Assembly (NCBI GenBank): GCA_033182465.1 | Contig: CP137320.1 | Location: 1,612,001-1,676,000, forward strand | Direction of reading: 5' to 3' | DNA length: 64,000 nucleotides | Source of the DNA: Sanghuangporus weigelae | Lineage: Eukaryota > Basidiomycota > Agaricomycetes > Hymenochaetales > Hymenochaetaceae | In this document: piece after piece, positions 1 to 11,794 of the stretch | How the letters are laid out: the number at the start of each line of letters is the position of its first letter | How positions within the stretch are numbered: the stretch's first letter is position 1 | Notes under the pieces: model-generated | The model's input: the letters and a program-made list of their open reading frames with translations, nothing else | The model's database searches: none | What the model was told of the DNA's origin: nothing | Position numbers and translations under genes: made by a program

Positions 1-370
1 GAGTGATGTGAGTGAGATAGCTTCGACATCTGAACATCGAATGGAATCATAATCTGATCGTTAGTTGCTACAATAGCGATGTGGACGTGTACATACCCAC
101 AACATCCCGGACTTCCCTCTTCAGCTCAAGGAGACCTGCCATAAGCAAGACCTCTTGCCTTGCAGAGCTGCCTGACGCGTCAGAGCCTCCTCCAATGCGT
201 CTGAGGCCCATACTCGCTGCAAGCGCGTCATCTCGAGAATACAGTGGTGTTTGAGCACCGGATGCCCAACGCGAGTTCTTGCGCATGGCAGAGGTGACTG
301 CGAGTATCTCAGAGCATATTATGTGCTTCTTTGACACGGAAAGTATTGCAGATGGTACATTTGCGGCCAT
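1..370 (-). CDS. ARF guanine-nucleotide exchange factor, Gea/GBF1 type (N-terminal exon, partial)
   Basis: This is the first exon of a large Sec7-family exchange factor that would activate ARF GTPases at the Golgi. I place the start at the ATG at 370 (MAANVPSAIL). The next residues match the GBF1/Gea N-terminus: a SEILAVTSAMRKNSRW block, as in human GBF1's EINIVVGAIKRNARW, then LLMAGLLELKREVRDV, matching the GBF1 LKEVLNSITEL segment. A GTATGT donor ends the exon at about 97, after which the frame closes, so the gene continues off the left edge and the Sec7 domain is not visible. The start lies about 215 bp downstream of the proteasome gene on the same strand. The family call rests on the short conserved N-terminus only. 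Confidence 0.6.
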
Positions 371-584
371 CCTCAGCAGATTCTCTCCGATGTGAGATGA
401 GAAAGGTCGAAAATGGCGAGAGGGTAGGACGATCAGTAGTACGCAGTGACGATTTGCCTTCCTTTCTGGACCAAGCGTATAGCCACTGCTCAAGAACACG
501 TGTAACTACATAATTCAACGAAAATTCCGTTTATAACTGCATTTCGTAGAAAACAGAACACAAAAAGTACAGATACAAATGTCT

Positions 585-1854
585 CTATGCGTCCGATGCA
601 GATGCGTCTCCGCCAGCTCGTGAGGCCATGGCTGCTTGTCCAGCAGCCGTAGCTGCCAACCTCGTACGCTTTCTTTCCGCCTCTGCAAGGAAACTCCGTC
701 AGTAAAATGCAACCAATGTGACATGTTTAAATCGATTTACCTGCTTCCTTTTCGTGCTCAATCTCGGAGACAATACTCTCAATCTGCGCAAGGTCCAAAT
801 TCTGATACGAAGAAGCATTCTCAAAACACAACTGACACAAAAGTCATCTGTAATACCCACCGTGACCTTTTCATATCCTTCCATGACACTTATTTCAATG
901 TTTTTGGCGCCAGTCTGGACAACCTCTAACAAACTCTTGACAGTGAGCTTTATTGTCTCTTCCCGAGACATATCGTCCTTATGATTCTTCTCCAGAAATT
1001 CTCGTACGGTTTTGGCTGAACGACCAATCGCGTTAGCCTGCAAAGCGAAGTTTCTCTCAATAAATCAGGCAGTCTGTCTTCATATCAACTCCACGTACCT
1101 TCCAAGCACTATAGATCCCGCTTGGCTCTGTCATATAAAGTCGCGGCTTCGTGTCATAGGGGTCAAATCCAATAATCAGGGTGGAAACACCAAACGGCCG
1201 CACGCCTCCAGATTGCGTGTATCGCTAACAAACATCTAGATCATCGACAGTGCATTAAAAGGAGGGAGCGATTCATACCTGTTGGATTCCCGCTATATGT
1301 CGGGTGATATACTCTACTGTGACAGGGTCTTCTACAGTAAGACGATGACTTTGACACTCGACTCGCGCTTTGTCAATTAATATACGCCCATCGGCGGTCA
1401 GTCCTGGGGAAATTGTATTGCTTCGGCATCACTCCTAGAATGATCGAATATGCGTCCGCACCGGCAAATCCTAAGCAAATATGGTCGTCAAGCATGACAA
1501 CCTTACGGACCGTCCGAGGATCCTGCAGTTGTAGGACGGATTTCTTCTCAACTCCCAGTACTACAACATCCTTCCCGCGTACGCCAACCTATGGAAGAAC
1601 CGATCAGAATCTAGTGACCACACGATAGACCTTCAGTCGCACTCACTGCACATGTTCCCTTTCTGACAGCCTCGTTGGCATATTCAACCTATATGCACCA
1701 TAAGAGCGCTAAAGCATGAATACACCACGATGCAAACTTGCCTGGAACAAGTGCCCATCGGGCGAGAAAACGGTAAGAGCTTAAGACACTTTTAAGTCAG
1801 ACACTCTTCACAGCTATGTCAAAGGAGCTCACCGCGATCATACGAGCGTGACAT
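585..1854 (-). CDS. PRE6: 20S proteasome subunit alpha type-4 (Pre6/PSMA7)
   Basis: Structural alpha-ring subunit of the 20S proteasome. The start at 1854 gives [20 protein letters not shown], the diagnostic alpha-subunit N-terminal signature that gates the ring; it is split after residue 7 by an intron. Visible conserved blocks are [41 protein letters not shown] and, near the C-terminus, [19 protein letters not shown] followed by [19 protein letters not shown]. The last exons encode an acidic helix and an Ala-rich tail ending in DASASDA before the stop at 585-587. I count at least six short introns. The [19 protein letters not shown] block points to alpha-4 rather than another alpha subunit. 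Confidence 0.93.
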
Positions 1855-2009
1855 GGCAGGAAGATGCAAGCAAGAGTGAGTGCGCGATGATGAGAGTGCA
1901 TACGCGGAGGACGCGCGTTCTGAAAGCACATGAACCACGTGACCCCTTTGCTATAATGACGGCGCGCGTGGATTATTGCAACTCAAGCTTGGAGCTGCGG
2001 GCACAGCTC

Positions 2010-3906
2010 ATGGCTATGGACGATGACGACGACGTAGAAATCCTCAGCATAAACGGGTACGCGTCAGTCATGCGATTCATCTGATGCTCTGACCGTAGCA
2101 ATGATCGGGTCTTACAGGCATTCAAACGATGTATTCTGTGAGATCTGTCATGTATCATTGACGAAGCAATCCGTCGACGAGAGACAGTTGCACTACGAGG
2201 AGCATTTTGATCAAATTCCAGATGGTGCGCTCCTTTCTTCGTGGTGAATACGATAAGAGTCTCATATTCTCCAGAACCGAGTGCGGGATCATCAAGGGTT
2301 ATTGACTTGTCAAGTTCCGAGGAATATACGCGCGGTGAAAGTCCATTTGTAACACCCAAGAAAAATAAAACCGCAAGAGAAGCGGGAGGGACGCGAACAC
2401 CACCCTTACCTAAACAGAATGTCTTCTGGTACCAATCTCAAGATTCTCTGCCGCCCTCTAACTTCACTCCTGGTTAGTAATTCTCTTGACAGTGCAGTTG
2501 CATTCAATTAATGCATCGGATTATTCAAGGCCTTATTCCAATATTGAAGCAGGCATTGCTTACGTCTCATTCAAAAGGCCGGACAGTTCGCGCAGCTCTC
2601 TGCTATGCTGGTACAGTACATATCGCGACCGAGCTCTGGGATCTTGGTTGGGGTTGCGGGTAACGTGAATTACTTCGTTCCGCTGTTCATGAACCTGACC
2701 TATTGAGTAGGTATCGGAATTTTCTAATGGCATGCACGGCGCTTATGGACCAGCAAGTCCAACCATTGTACTTCCCGGCTCTTGATCAACCCTCTTCTCC
2801 AGGGGTCAGAAATCTCCAGCAATGGATTGAGGATGCCTGGCATGCAGGATTCGATCCAGAGGGCGCCGCCGATCTTAAAGGCAAGTTGGTCGGGACGAAG
2901 AAATGGATCGGCACCGCTGAACTGCACGTCGCATTCCTATCGCGGGGCATTCCAAGTTGTCTTGTCGATTTTCCGCATGTCGAGTCGGGTGCTACTGCGG
3001 TTTTGGATTGGATCGAATCTTACTTCTCGGAGCCTTCACGCGATGCGACTGACATGCGACTGAAGGCTAAAGTGAAGACGACAGTGGACGAAGCTCTGCG
3101 TGGAGCGAGTCCAGTTGTCGTGACGGATCGTATGCCTCTCGTGCTCCAGCACAAGGGACATTCACGAACAATTGTTGGATATGAGCGAACCAAAGATGGT
3201 TCGATCAACCTCTTATGCTTTGATCCTGCACGGTAAGCAACTCAAGTCAACATAATTGTCATGCTTTGATTTGGGCTTCAGAGGTCCATCATCTTCGATT
3301 CGCAATTCTGCTCTGCAACGATTCAACTCTTCCAGAGCCAAGCGAGAGTCTTCTGCCAATGTACCCTCTACTTCTAAGCGTCATCATAGCCTTTCCCCGT
3401 CGAAAATACTTAATACCGTGCTACATCCTCGATCACATAGAGACAGAGAGTCGTCTCCACATCATCTATTGTCCAGCAGGAAACGAGGCTCCGATGAGAA
3501 CGCTGACCGCCATTCGAAGCGTCCGAGGGGCGGTCTACGCAGTCCTAGAGCCATTTCTTCTCCAAACGACGAAGTAATCGAGATTTCAGATGAGGGTGAT
3601 GACATTGTTGAAGTCGACTCGGAGCCAGTGTCTGGCGCCACCTCATCGAAGAATCCTCCCAAAGCATTTCGACTGGAACTTGATTACACCAAAATCCTTG
3701 AATCCTTTCGACTTAGACCCAAGAAGGTCGGGTAAGTCCCGCTTTTTTCAGTGTCTTCCGCCTCCATTCATGCGAAACATTGATGTTGACTGACCTTGCA
3801 CAGGAAAAACGACCGATACCAGATATTATACTTCCCTCTTGAAGATATCCTCACTGATGAAGACCGTTGGAGACGGAGGATCGTCACGTCTGAAGTCATC
3901 CGTTGA
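2010..3906 (+). CDS. ZUP1/ZUFSP-type C78 cysteine peptidase (deubiquitinase)
   Basis: A papain-fold peptidase of family C78; animal ZUP1 cleaves K63-linked ubiquitin chains. The start at 2010 gives MAMDDDDDVEIL. Exon 2 carries a C2H2 finger (CEIC with a downstream HYEEH, about 2131-2215). The peptidase domain begins near 2530 and has the nucleophile motif GWGCGYRN, cut by an intron between GWGCG and YRN, then KGHSRTIVGYE with the histidine and LLCFDP with the aspartate near 3225. Between that aspartate and the last strand (NDRYQILYFPL) sits a basic, serine-rich insertion of about 150 residues. Three SUMO-interacting-like patches are visible: VIDLSSSEE (about 2300), VIEISDEGD (about 3573) and IVEVDSE (about 3605). 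I count seven exons. The catalytic set is complete, so it looks active. Confidence 0.9.
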
Positions 3907-5592
3907 ACATAATGTTTCATTTCCGGCCATACTCTGTAGTGCCTTCACATTCTAATCGAGAATTCCTCGGTTCTGCTTTTACGACGCTGTTTCTTTGCAA
4001 TTTCCTCGCATTTCTGATGGACGTGCTCTTGTCTTGTTTCACACGCAAAGCTCTACAATAGTATCTGTAGCTGTATGCTTCAATCCTGGCTGTATTTATG
4101 CGTCTAATTACTTACAATAGGACTACATACGAATCGTACCTCTGTAGTATTGCTCCTGTACACTAATGCATGCATCATGCAATACACCAGGATATCCTTC
4201 TACCACAGAATAATTCGAAGCGCTTACAACCAATCCCCCGCCTGTTTGGTGAATAATTCTGCCGATGTCTCAAGGATGCAGTACAATTAATTCTTCTCAA
4301 GGCACCGAACCCCCGAAGCGCCCGACCCAAGGCCAGGTCCACTCAAATCCCAAAAGGTATGCAGTTGGTTTGGTAACTCTATTGGTTTGGTTACTCTAGG
4401 TACTAATAGGTACTTCGGCACTCCTCCGAGTCGATCTTCCAACTGTAATCTTATTGTCTCTCCTAGCTAGACGTCGATCACACGTTGTTCTTCGATGGAA
4501 CTTCGAACCAAGAGGGAAAGCACTTAGACATACCGGCGGCAGCTGTTCTTATTGTTTTTAGCGGACCTACTCAGGACCATTTAGTCGATCGATCTGAGTC
4601 CCAGGTTCATGGGTTGTCAGGGTGATGGACACCCAGTGAATCCGCTAGGTCATAGTCACTTTCAGACAAAGGAATGGAAAACTTCGACGCACTGTAGGAA
4701 GAGAAAGGTCAAAACAAATAATCTACATATGACGAGTCAAGTATCTGCATTACAATCACCAAGCACTAGTTTTCATTCTCGTACGTACCGTACGATCGAT
4801 CCAACGAAACATAAATCAGTAATCGTGAAAGTAATATGTAATCATTCTTAAAGTTCGAACAATAGCGTTCTGTAGGTCCCGAGGACTCCATCTAAATTTT
4901 GATCGCCAAATGAATATATAGGGATACAGGTTCCGCCGGCGCTCTTATTGTCTTGACTTCGCTCTACATTACTCGAAATGACTCGATGGTCCGTGGCCGA
5001 GGAAGAAGTTTCCATACCTGATTGGACACGCAGTTCCGACTGCGGAAATGCGTATAGGATAGGACCGGGACGCCGGCGGTGAAGACACGCCAGTGGGAGG
5101 TGTATCACGAGGCTGAGCTTCCTTGCAGTTGGTTGGTTGGGTTGGATTGGACGTGAAGAATGAACATCTCGACGACGAGGCACAAAGTCCAATCATTTTT
5201 TTTTCTTTATGTAAATCAATTTCTTTATTCACGGGTCGTAAGACACATTCGGGTATCAGGGCATTGATCAAGCATCGTATGGTAATCAATAATAAGGCGC
5301 GCTTGTGCGTTCTGTAAGCGTAAGGTAAATAGAAATGGACGGCAAAGAGAAAATTAATTATAATAAACAACAGGGGAACCCAGGTGGAAAGAGGGAGATA
5401 CAAATACAACACAAGTTCGGTTTGTCCTGAAAGATTCCGATCTCAAAAAAGGTCTGAAAATGCCAATAGAACCGGTCTAAAACAAGAGTTAGAAGCAAGA
5501 GAAGAAAATTAAAGTGAAAAGAACAAACAGTGGAACAAAGCAAAGTATGAGTTATTGGATGCGTGGAAAGAAAATAATGCCAAAGTAGATCA
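3907..5592. other. intergenic stretch without a supported gene
   Basis: This lies between the 3' ends of the C78 peptidase gene and the BTB gene. It holds only short reading frames without recognisable domains. A near-duplicate of about 15 bp (ggtttggtaactctatt / ggtttggttactctagg) sits around 4365-4400. I see no RNA gene or mobile element. Confidence 0.5.
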
Positions 5593-7625
5593 TCAGAAGT
5601 AGTTACCAGAAGGCTTCGCAATCCCCTGCGCACGCAACTGCGAGGCATTGAGGATCTTATTCGTTCGCTGCTGTTGGTTCGGAACCTTAGTCGACAAGTC
5701 AGCATCGCGCTTTTCGCGCTTCGAGTCTGTCGACGCCGTCTTGTTGATCGCAGCACTCGGGGGAACAACAACTCGCGATTCGTGAGTAGGCAGTACGACG
5801 GGGATGTCAACGCTAAGCACAGGTGGGCTGTTCCCCGCGCTCCCGGTCCCAACTTTCTCTTTGGACCTTGTTGTTACTCCGGCAGTGGAGTCGCAGAGTG
5901 TATGTGTACTGTGTACGCTTGATCGACCTCCGTCAGCGACGAGAGGGACCTGGCCTGCGAGCTCCTCGTCGCAGAGCCTCATAAGATCGGTTAGTCCTAG
6001 GTATGCTGCTTCGTCTCGAAGATCGAGGAGCGCCTCCAGGCGCGCCGTTGCAAACGAATGCCGTGCAGCGGGGAACAGGCGTGCTGCGTAAGGTAGCATC
6101 CCCTCAGGATGAGATGATAAGATAGGTGCGCGAAGGTACGCAATAATGTGCGCATATCTGGGACAAAATCAGCACTGTACCGGAAGCTTCGAGTGTAATA
6201 CAACACTCACGGTGCACTTGGTCGATCCAAGAAAACATGAATCAGAGATGTCACATCCGCTTTGCGCTTTGGTTTGCGAGTCTTGATGATGCCAGTCGAT
6301 TTGAGATGATCTTGGAACAGCGAATTGAATCCGGTGTAGTTCTCTTCTGCCTCTGAATCCTCAAATTCGCTATGCTGCGAGTAAATAGACGAGCTGTCTC
6401 TGCTATCATCCATCGGCGTCTGGGCAGACGGGTTCGACGTTGTTGACACAACGAGCTCGTTGAGATAGGTGGCCAAATACGAAGGTCGGGAGGTAAGTGT
6501 CTTGAGCGTACTCTTCATACTCGCGTCACCAGTCTCCAAAACGACAATAACCTTGCCAGGGTCAAGCTTGTTTATGTTTGCAGGAAGGCTAGACATAAGG
6601 ATAGGCTCGAAGGCGGGTTGAGGGAGCGCAGAAGCAAGATCAACAGGCAATTGCGGCGCAGCAGCAAAACAATCGCTTTCGATACGACAGCCGGGGTCTG
6701 AATATGAAGAGAAATGCGTCTTAGACCGAGATGAATCGATGTCTGTTCCTGACTTGCGCAGGACCTGCATCTCGTTTTCACTAGACGTGGTAGAAGTACT
6801 CAAGTGCTCTGGATCGGACTTGGGCCTGGTGACTGGCATAGAACGTGCCTGAGAGTCGACATGCAATTGGACATTTGAATGACCGAGCGGTGAATTTCGT
6901 TGGCCGCCCTTGGCCGAGCCTTGTGAGCGTCGATCAGGCAAGACAGGTCCGAGTCCACGGCTTCCGCTGGCCTGGCTGCTAGCGTTTGATTCACCGGAGC
7001 GTCTCGGGAACGACCTATCTCTTTGCTGAGGCTGTGGAAAGCCTCTCGACTGGAACGCGGGTGACGTGGGCCTGCTAGATGCAGAAACGGGTGTTCGAGG
7101 GGTCCGGGGTAGATTTTTCTCCATTTCGTCACGCTCAGACTGTTCTTCCTCCTGGACTGGAGCAGGGTGCTGCTTGGGAAGCTGGTTTATATGCGAAGGC
7201 GCAGATGCGGCCGCGAGGGGACCACGATAGCCCCCTCTTTGGGCTGAAAGCGCAAGTGCTTCTTGGGGTGTGCCTACTACAATAGCACCAGAGCCTAGCG
7301 GGGCCAGCCGCGTGGACGGCAAGCTGTCTGCGGAGCTAGTAAGCTGGGGCTCTGAGATATATACACCTCTTTGCTCATAGAGTCCGTCAGTGTTGCTACG
7401 GGAGGAACCATTTGACTGGGCCCGACGATGAACGTGTCCATGTACGGCCTGTACATTCTCTTGTATGCGCTCCTTGAGAGAGTCCTTGAACTTGGACATG
7501 TGGTTTGTGAGGGAAGGGCGACGGGCTTTTGAAGATGGCCTAGCGATGGGAGTAACTGGGGGCGAGGAGAAAGAAGTTGCAAGAGGGGAAGATATGGAAC
7601 GCGAGCGCTGGTGGGATGCAAGCAT
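5593..7625 (-). CDS. BTB/POZ (T1/KCTD-like) domain protein with long disordered N-terminus
   Basis: Two exons (7625-6211 and 6157-5593) give 659 residues. Roughly the first 340 are low complexity, rich in Ser, Pro, Arg and Gln, with many SP/TP sites and one basic stretch (SKFKDSLKERIQENVQ). The C-terminal third resembles a BTB fold: KVIVVLETGDASMKSTLKTL and SYLATYLNELV, an acidic Ser-rich insertion, then DVTSLIHVFLDRPSAP joined by the intron to YAHIIAYLRAP, and finally LLDLRDEAAYLGLTDLMRLC. BTB domains of this type form oligomers and often act as adaptors for cullin-3 ligases or transcription complexes. No second domain shows the partner. The domain call is by pattern; the biological role is open. 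Confidence 0.75.
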
Positions 7626-7923
7626 ATTTGCTGCTGCTCACAGCAAAGTAGATGAGTGGTGGCAGTGGGAGTTGCGATGAAAGCAGGAGCTGCGGTGGTG
7701 GTGGTGGTAATAAGGCAAGGAGCGATGAGACTGAGAAAGCGAATTCATGTGCGGACTGAGGATCCGAATCCTGCATTTTGAGAGGATGGGCTGAATGGCT
7801 GGAAAAGGACAACAGACAATAGCATCGTTGTATCCGTAGATTATGTAATGCGCTCAAGAATGCATATCACGTGAAGTGGGATCGACGGACCCTTATCTTG
7901 TCACATGATGCAACTTTTCTCAA
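7626..7923. promoter_or_regulatory. shared divergent promoter (BTB gene / Rpr2-like gene)
   Basis: About 300 bp separate the two divergent start codons. It contains a CACGTG E-box-like core (about 7868-7873). No clear TATA box is visible in either direction. Confidence 0.4.
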
Positions 7924-8742
7924 ATGGACGATACCATCACCACAAAATTCAGGTCGAACGCTGCATACCTCCTGGCCTCTCAAGTCTCGCCATCGCTTGC
8001 AGCTCTTCATGCTCACCGTGCTACAATCCAGTCACGCTTGCCTGTGACTCTGACTCCACTGCATTGCCCACGATGCACGCACGCGCCCATGTTTACACGC
8101 GTCGTAGCGAATGCTTCCAAACAAAGAACAACAAGGAGAAGCACAACAAAGAATGCAAAGCGCGGAAACAACAACAAAACGCAGTCTGTACAAACCAGGA
8201 AATCTCAATCATCTTTGCCTCGTGGGAGTCGCGTGCGCGTTATGAAAAGCTGTGCGGCGTGCGGTTACGTCGGTGAAGAGGCCTTTGAGCGGAGTGAAGA
8301 TTCTTCCTCAAATGAGAACAATGAACAAGCGTCGCGAAGCGCACCTTCTGGCACGGACTTGGACGACGCGTTGTCTTCCCCCTCGGTGCCCGTGTCCCGC
8401 TCGGCCTCGGCAACTCCGGCGTTAGTCAAGGAAACCGAGACGCGATCGAATACACAACAAGACATCTCGATTCAGTCCAGTGCAGCAAAGCTAAAAGCCA
8501 AACAGGCCCAGGCAACAACGACCGTCGCTCGCAACATAGGATCCCCTCTGAGTCAAATTGAGCCACCCGGCGTCAGCTCACCAAGTACGCTCCCAGTGCT
8601 TCAATCCCGCTCAGCGATTAAACGGCAAAAGAAGAAAACAGGATTGCAGGAAATGTTGGCTCGTTCAAAGGTACGGAAGCAAACTGAGGAGGACCACGGA
8701 CAGGACGGAGAACGTCTGGCGGCTTTTCTGAGCGCCCTGTGA
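7924..8742 (+). CDS. Rpr2/Snm1/Rpp21-family RNase P/MRP protein subunit
   Basis: A single-exon gene of 272 residues. The N-terminal helical segment (TTKFRSNAAYLLASQVSP) is followed by two cysteine pairs, HCPRC near residue 49 and SCAACGYVG near residue 111. This is the zinc-ribbon layout of the Rpr2/Rpp21/Snm1 family, which binds the catalytic RNA of RNase P or RNase MRP in the nucleus for tRNA and rRNA processing. The loop between the cysteine pairs is unusually long (nearly 60 residues) and very basic, rich in Lys, Arg, Thr and Asn. The C-terminal half is low complexity, ending in a basic segment (SRSAIKRQKKKTGLQEML). I cannot tell whether it is the RNase P or the RNase MRP version. Confidence 0.7.
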   Translation: MDDTITTKFRSNAAYLLASQVSPSLAALHAHRATIQSRLPVTLTPLHCPRCTHAPMFTRVVANASKQRTTRRSTTKNAKRGNNNKTQSVQTRKSQSSLPRGSRVRVMKSCAACGYVGEEAFERSEDSSSNENNEQASRSAPSGTDLDDALSSPSVPVSRSASATPALVKETETRSNTQQDISIQSSAAKLKAKQAQATTTVARNIGSPLSQIEPPGVSSPSTLPVLQSRSAIKRQKKKTGLQEMLARSKVRKQTEEDHGQDGERLAAFLSAL

Positions 8743-9067
8743 CGCCCGGAATTTGCAAGATGCCGCAATTACTTATTGATTGCTTCCGTATTCGCAACAA
8801 AATGGATTCTAGGGAATTGAAAATGGTAAGGAATCTCAATGTGAAGTCGCGAGGTCTTCATTGTAGATGCCTTTCTAATCTTCATTTCAGCAATTTCTTC
8901 GTCGACTGCAGATTCTGTATTCACATAGACATGTTTGCCATAAGCTTACGGAATACAGAAAAATGAATGAAGACCTGTAATATCCTATAACTCCTTCCGC
9001 GCTTCTACTTACAATGCCGTGGACTGGTTTACTTGTTCAAGCTCATACCGGCATAGACTTTGCAACT
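8743..9067. other. convergent 3' intergenic spacer
   Basis: About 325 bp between the stop of the Rpr2-like gene and the stop of the dioxygenase gene. It is expected to hold both 3' UTRs. I see nothing else in it. Confidence 0.5.
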
Positions 9068-10335
9068 TTATAAACCAAAAGCAATAGTCGGACATCCATA
9101 GACCCCAGAGAGAATCCTCGCCTGTCCTCCTTCCCCTGCACCAGCCGCAACATAAATAGGAATAAAGTGTTCCTCGCGCGGATGAGCCCGTCTGAAATAC
9201 TTGTGCTTCGTGATATTGACAAGTGATTCCTTGAGGTTTTCCTGCGAGTGAGGCAGCAAAATTAGTGCTAAAGCGGCTGAAAAGCACCAAGAGAGGACGT
9301 ACCATGGGCTGTTGCGCCGCTTCTAAGATCGCATTATCGAACTGTTTAAACTCCGGTTTCGCAGTGCTCTCCGCAAACGCGGAGAAATCTCTGAACGTAT
9401 GGATCGTCAATCCACCCGAGAGGATCAGTATTCCCTCCTCCCTCAGCTTCGCGACAGCCTTTCCGACAGCCCAGTTCTTCTCGGGACTCAGGCTCGAATC
9501 AATGCTCGCTTGCACGATAGGAACATCATGGAACGTATGTCCGAACATGATTCGGAAGGGCACGAACACGCCGTGATCGAGTCCGGGACCTTTGAACCCT
9601 CGTCCGTCCTCACCGCGCGGTTCGGTACGAGGTGTAGTGCGAGAGAGAAAGCCGGCGGAGGTGAAGGCTGAGACGACGCGTTGCGAGAGCTCGGAAGAGC
9701 CGTTGGAGCTGAACTTGAGCTCGTACAATTCACGGTCGAATCCGAAGTAGTCCATTAGAAGGGGTTGGTCGTCACCGTAGTCGGTCACTACAAAAAGCTT
9801 AGTCCTGTGTCATCTATGCGGAATGAAATGACATGTCCGCACCTAACCGTTCTCCCATCGTCTCCCAGTGAGCGCTGAACACCAGAATGCCCTTTGGCTT
9901 GTACTTCTCCAACAGCGCTGGTCCGAACAGCTTTAAGAACCGCGCAAGCGGGCCCTTGGGGCCCGTATGCAGTTCCATAGGAGATGTGCCCGTCAGAAGG
10001 TGGTCAGGGAACTGCAAGATGGGCGATCCATGCGCGAAGAAGAACGCTGGGATCTTCTCAGGTGTTGCCGGTAAAGCATCTAGTGCAGCTTTAAACTCTG
10101 CGTCGGTCTTTGGGACTGCGGGTGGTGAGGACGAAGAAGACATGGTAGTACGAGAGTTACTGAATAGATTGAGATTGAGAGAACGAGCAATAGGGAATGT
10201 CAGCTGGAATGGGAAGCGTGCCAGGACGATGGCAAACACGACGGCAAAGAGAGCGAAGAAAGCGCGAGTTGATATAGCAGCCAGGATGAATGCAGTACTA
10301 GTCGAGTCGCGATTATAAGTAAGTAATAGACGCAA
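9068..10335 (-). CDS. DODA-type (LigB-like) extradiol aromatic ring-opening dioxygenase
   Basis: A metal-dependent ring-cleaving dioxygenase of the LigB/4,5-DOPA dioxygenase superfamily. Three exons (to 9848, 9804-9303, 9241-9068) are joined in frame. Conserved segments are FFAHGSPILQF and FSAHWET with metal-binding histidines, VTDYGDDQPLLMDYFGF, GLDHGVFVPF with a third histidine, and SGGLTIHTFRDF. The C-terminus is IYVAAGAGEGGQARIL. Two starts are possible. The ATG at 10335 gives 387 residues and adds a hydrophobic stretch (AFFALFAVVFAIVLARF) that could be a signal anchor. The ATG at 10143 (MSSSSSPPAVPKT) gives 323 residues and a soluble enzyme of typical length. Substrate is not predictable from sequence. 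Confidence 0.88.
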
Positions 10336-10422
10336 ATCACCCGACTCGGACGAAACTTACTCATCGTCCGCATCCACAACGTCCGTCACGGACTGGACTG
10401 GAGCAGCGACACCATTGTTCTA

Positions 10423-11794
10423 ATGTCGAAACCAACCACCTCGAACTGGCTGCGCGGATCAATAGTCCGCAAATCAGCCTTACCGTCCTCCGCACAGAGC
10501 ACACGCTCATCCACACCCGCTCTCGGTCTCAGCAATTCATCCACAGCTGGCTCCTCAACACCAGTCCCGGCAAGCTCGTCGACATTCACAGGAGTCAGCG
10601 CAGGCGGCGGCGTGAAAGACCCCACGAACAAAATCTCCGAGTTCTCCAGCCAGGAAGACCAATGCCCCGTCTGCAAGTCCGACAGGTACCTCAACCCCCG
10701 CCTCCGCCTCCTCGTCAGCGTGTGCTATCACAAAATGTGCGAATCGTGCATCGATAGGCTGTTCACACTGGGTCCTGCACCGTGCCCCATATGCAACAGG
10801 ACACTGAGGAAGTTGGCTTTCATGCCCCAGACTTTTGAGGATTTGACCGTCGAGAAGGAGGTTGCTGTAAGACGAAGACTGGCGAGAGAGTAAGTATCGT
10901 ACTGCTTAGTGAACGATGAATATCATATAACATTTCTTCCAGCTTTAACAAACGTCGTGAAGACTTTCCCGACTTGAAGTCTTACAATGACTATCTCGAG
11001 GAAGTCGAAGACATCAGTACGCTCCTTCCCTTCCTCTTTCTCAATACCCTCAAATTTACAATCCGAACTAACATCTGAACTCCTCCCATCTAGCATTCAA
11101 CCTAATAAACGACATCGACGTCCCCCAGACCGAAGAACGCATCCTCAAATTCCGGCGCGAGAACGCCGCCTTAATCGAGGCCAACATCCAGCGGGACGAG
11201 TCGTACGCCTCCTCGCTCCGGCAGCAAGAAGAAGCCGAGCGGCGCGCGCGCGAGGAACGCGCCCGGCTCCTCGCCCAAGAAGAGGAGGAACAACGCAGGA
11301 CGAAAGAGATGGATAAGATGGAGCTGATCGACGTGCTGGAGAATAGCGCGGAGGACGTGGACGCGAAGAAGCTCGTGGCTGCCGCTGCGCGGAGACAGCG
11401 GGAGAAGGAGCGGAAGGAGCGAGAGAAGAGGGCAGCCGCGCAGCAAGCTGAAGCTGCTAACGCGCTCTCCGCGCGTGGTCAGCGCTCGCGGACCGCTGCT
11501 CAAAGCGCAATCCCCGACGCACCGCACGTGCCGATCCAAGGCGACTGGTACGCGTACGAGGACAAATACTCACTTCGGACTGGGGGCTACTTCGATCCTG
11601 CAAGCGAAGCTGTACGGAGAGACCGAGAGGGAATCATGCGTGCTGGCGGGTACATGGTCGAAGAAGCTTGGGAGCGAGCGTTGCGTTGTGCTGTTGCAGG
11701 ACTCGACATCGGTCCTTTAACTTCATCAGCAGTATCAACTTCGGATCCAATACCTTTACCTACGAATGGGGATGTCATCATGGCTTCTGTTTAG
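10423..11794 (+). CDS. TFB3: TFIIH/CAK assembly subunit Tfb3 (MAT1)
   Basis: Three exons (introns 10890-10942 and 11017-11093) give 413 residues. After a Ser/Thr-rich leader of about 75 residues comes a C3HC4 RING finger: CPVCKSDRYLN, CYHKMCESC, then PCPICNRTLRK. This is followed by FNKRREDFPDLKSYNDYLEEVED, typical of MAT1, and a long charged coiled coil (about 170-310) rich in Glu, Arg and Ala. The C-terminus contains the GGY/AGGYMVEEAWERAL segment used to bind Cdk7 and cyclin H. Tfb3 tethers the kinase module to core TFIIH in transcription and DNA repair. The gene starts about 90-280 bp from the divergent dioxygenase start. Confidence 0.93.
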
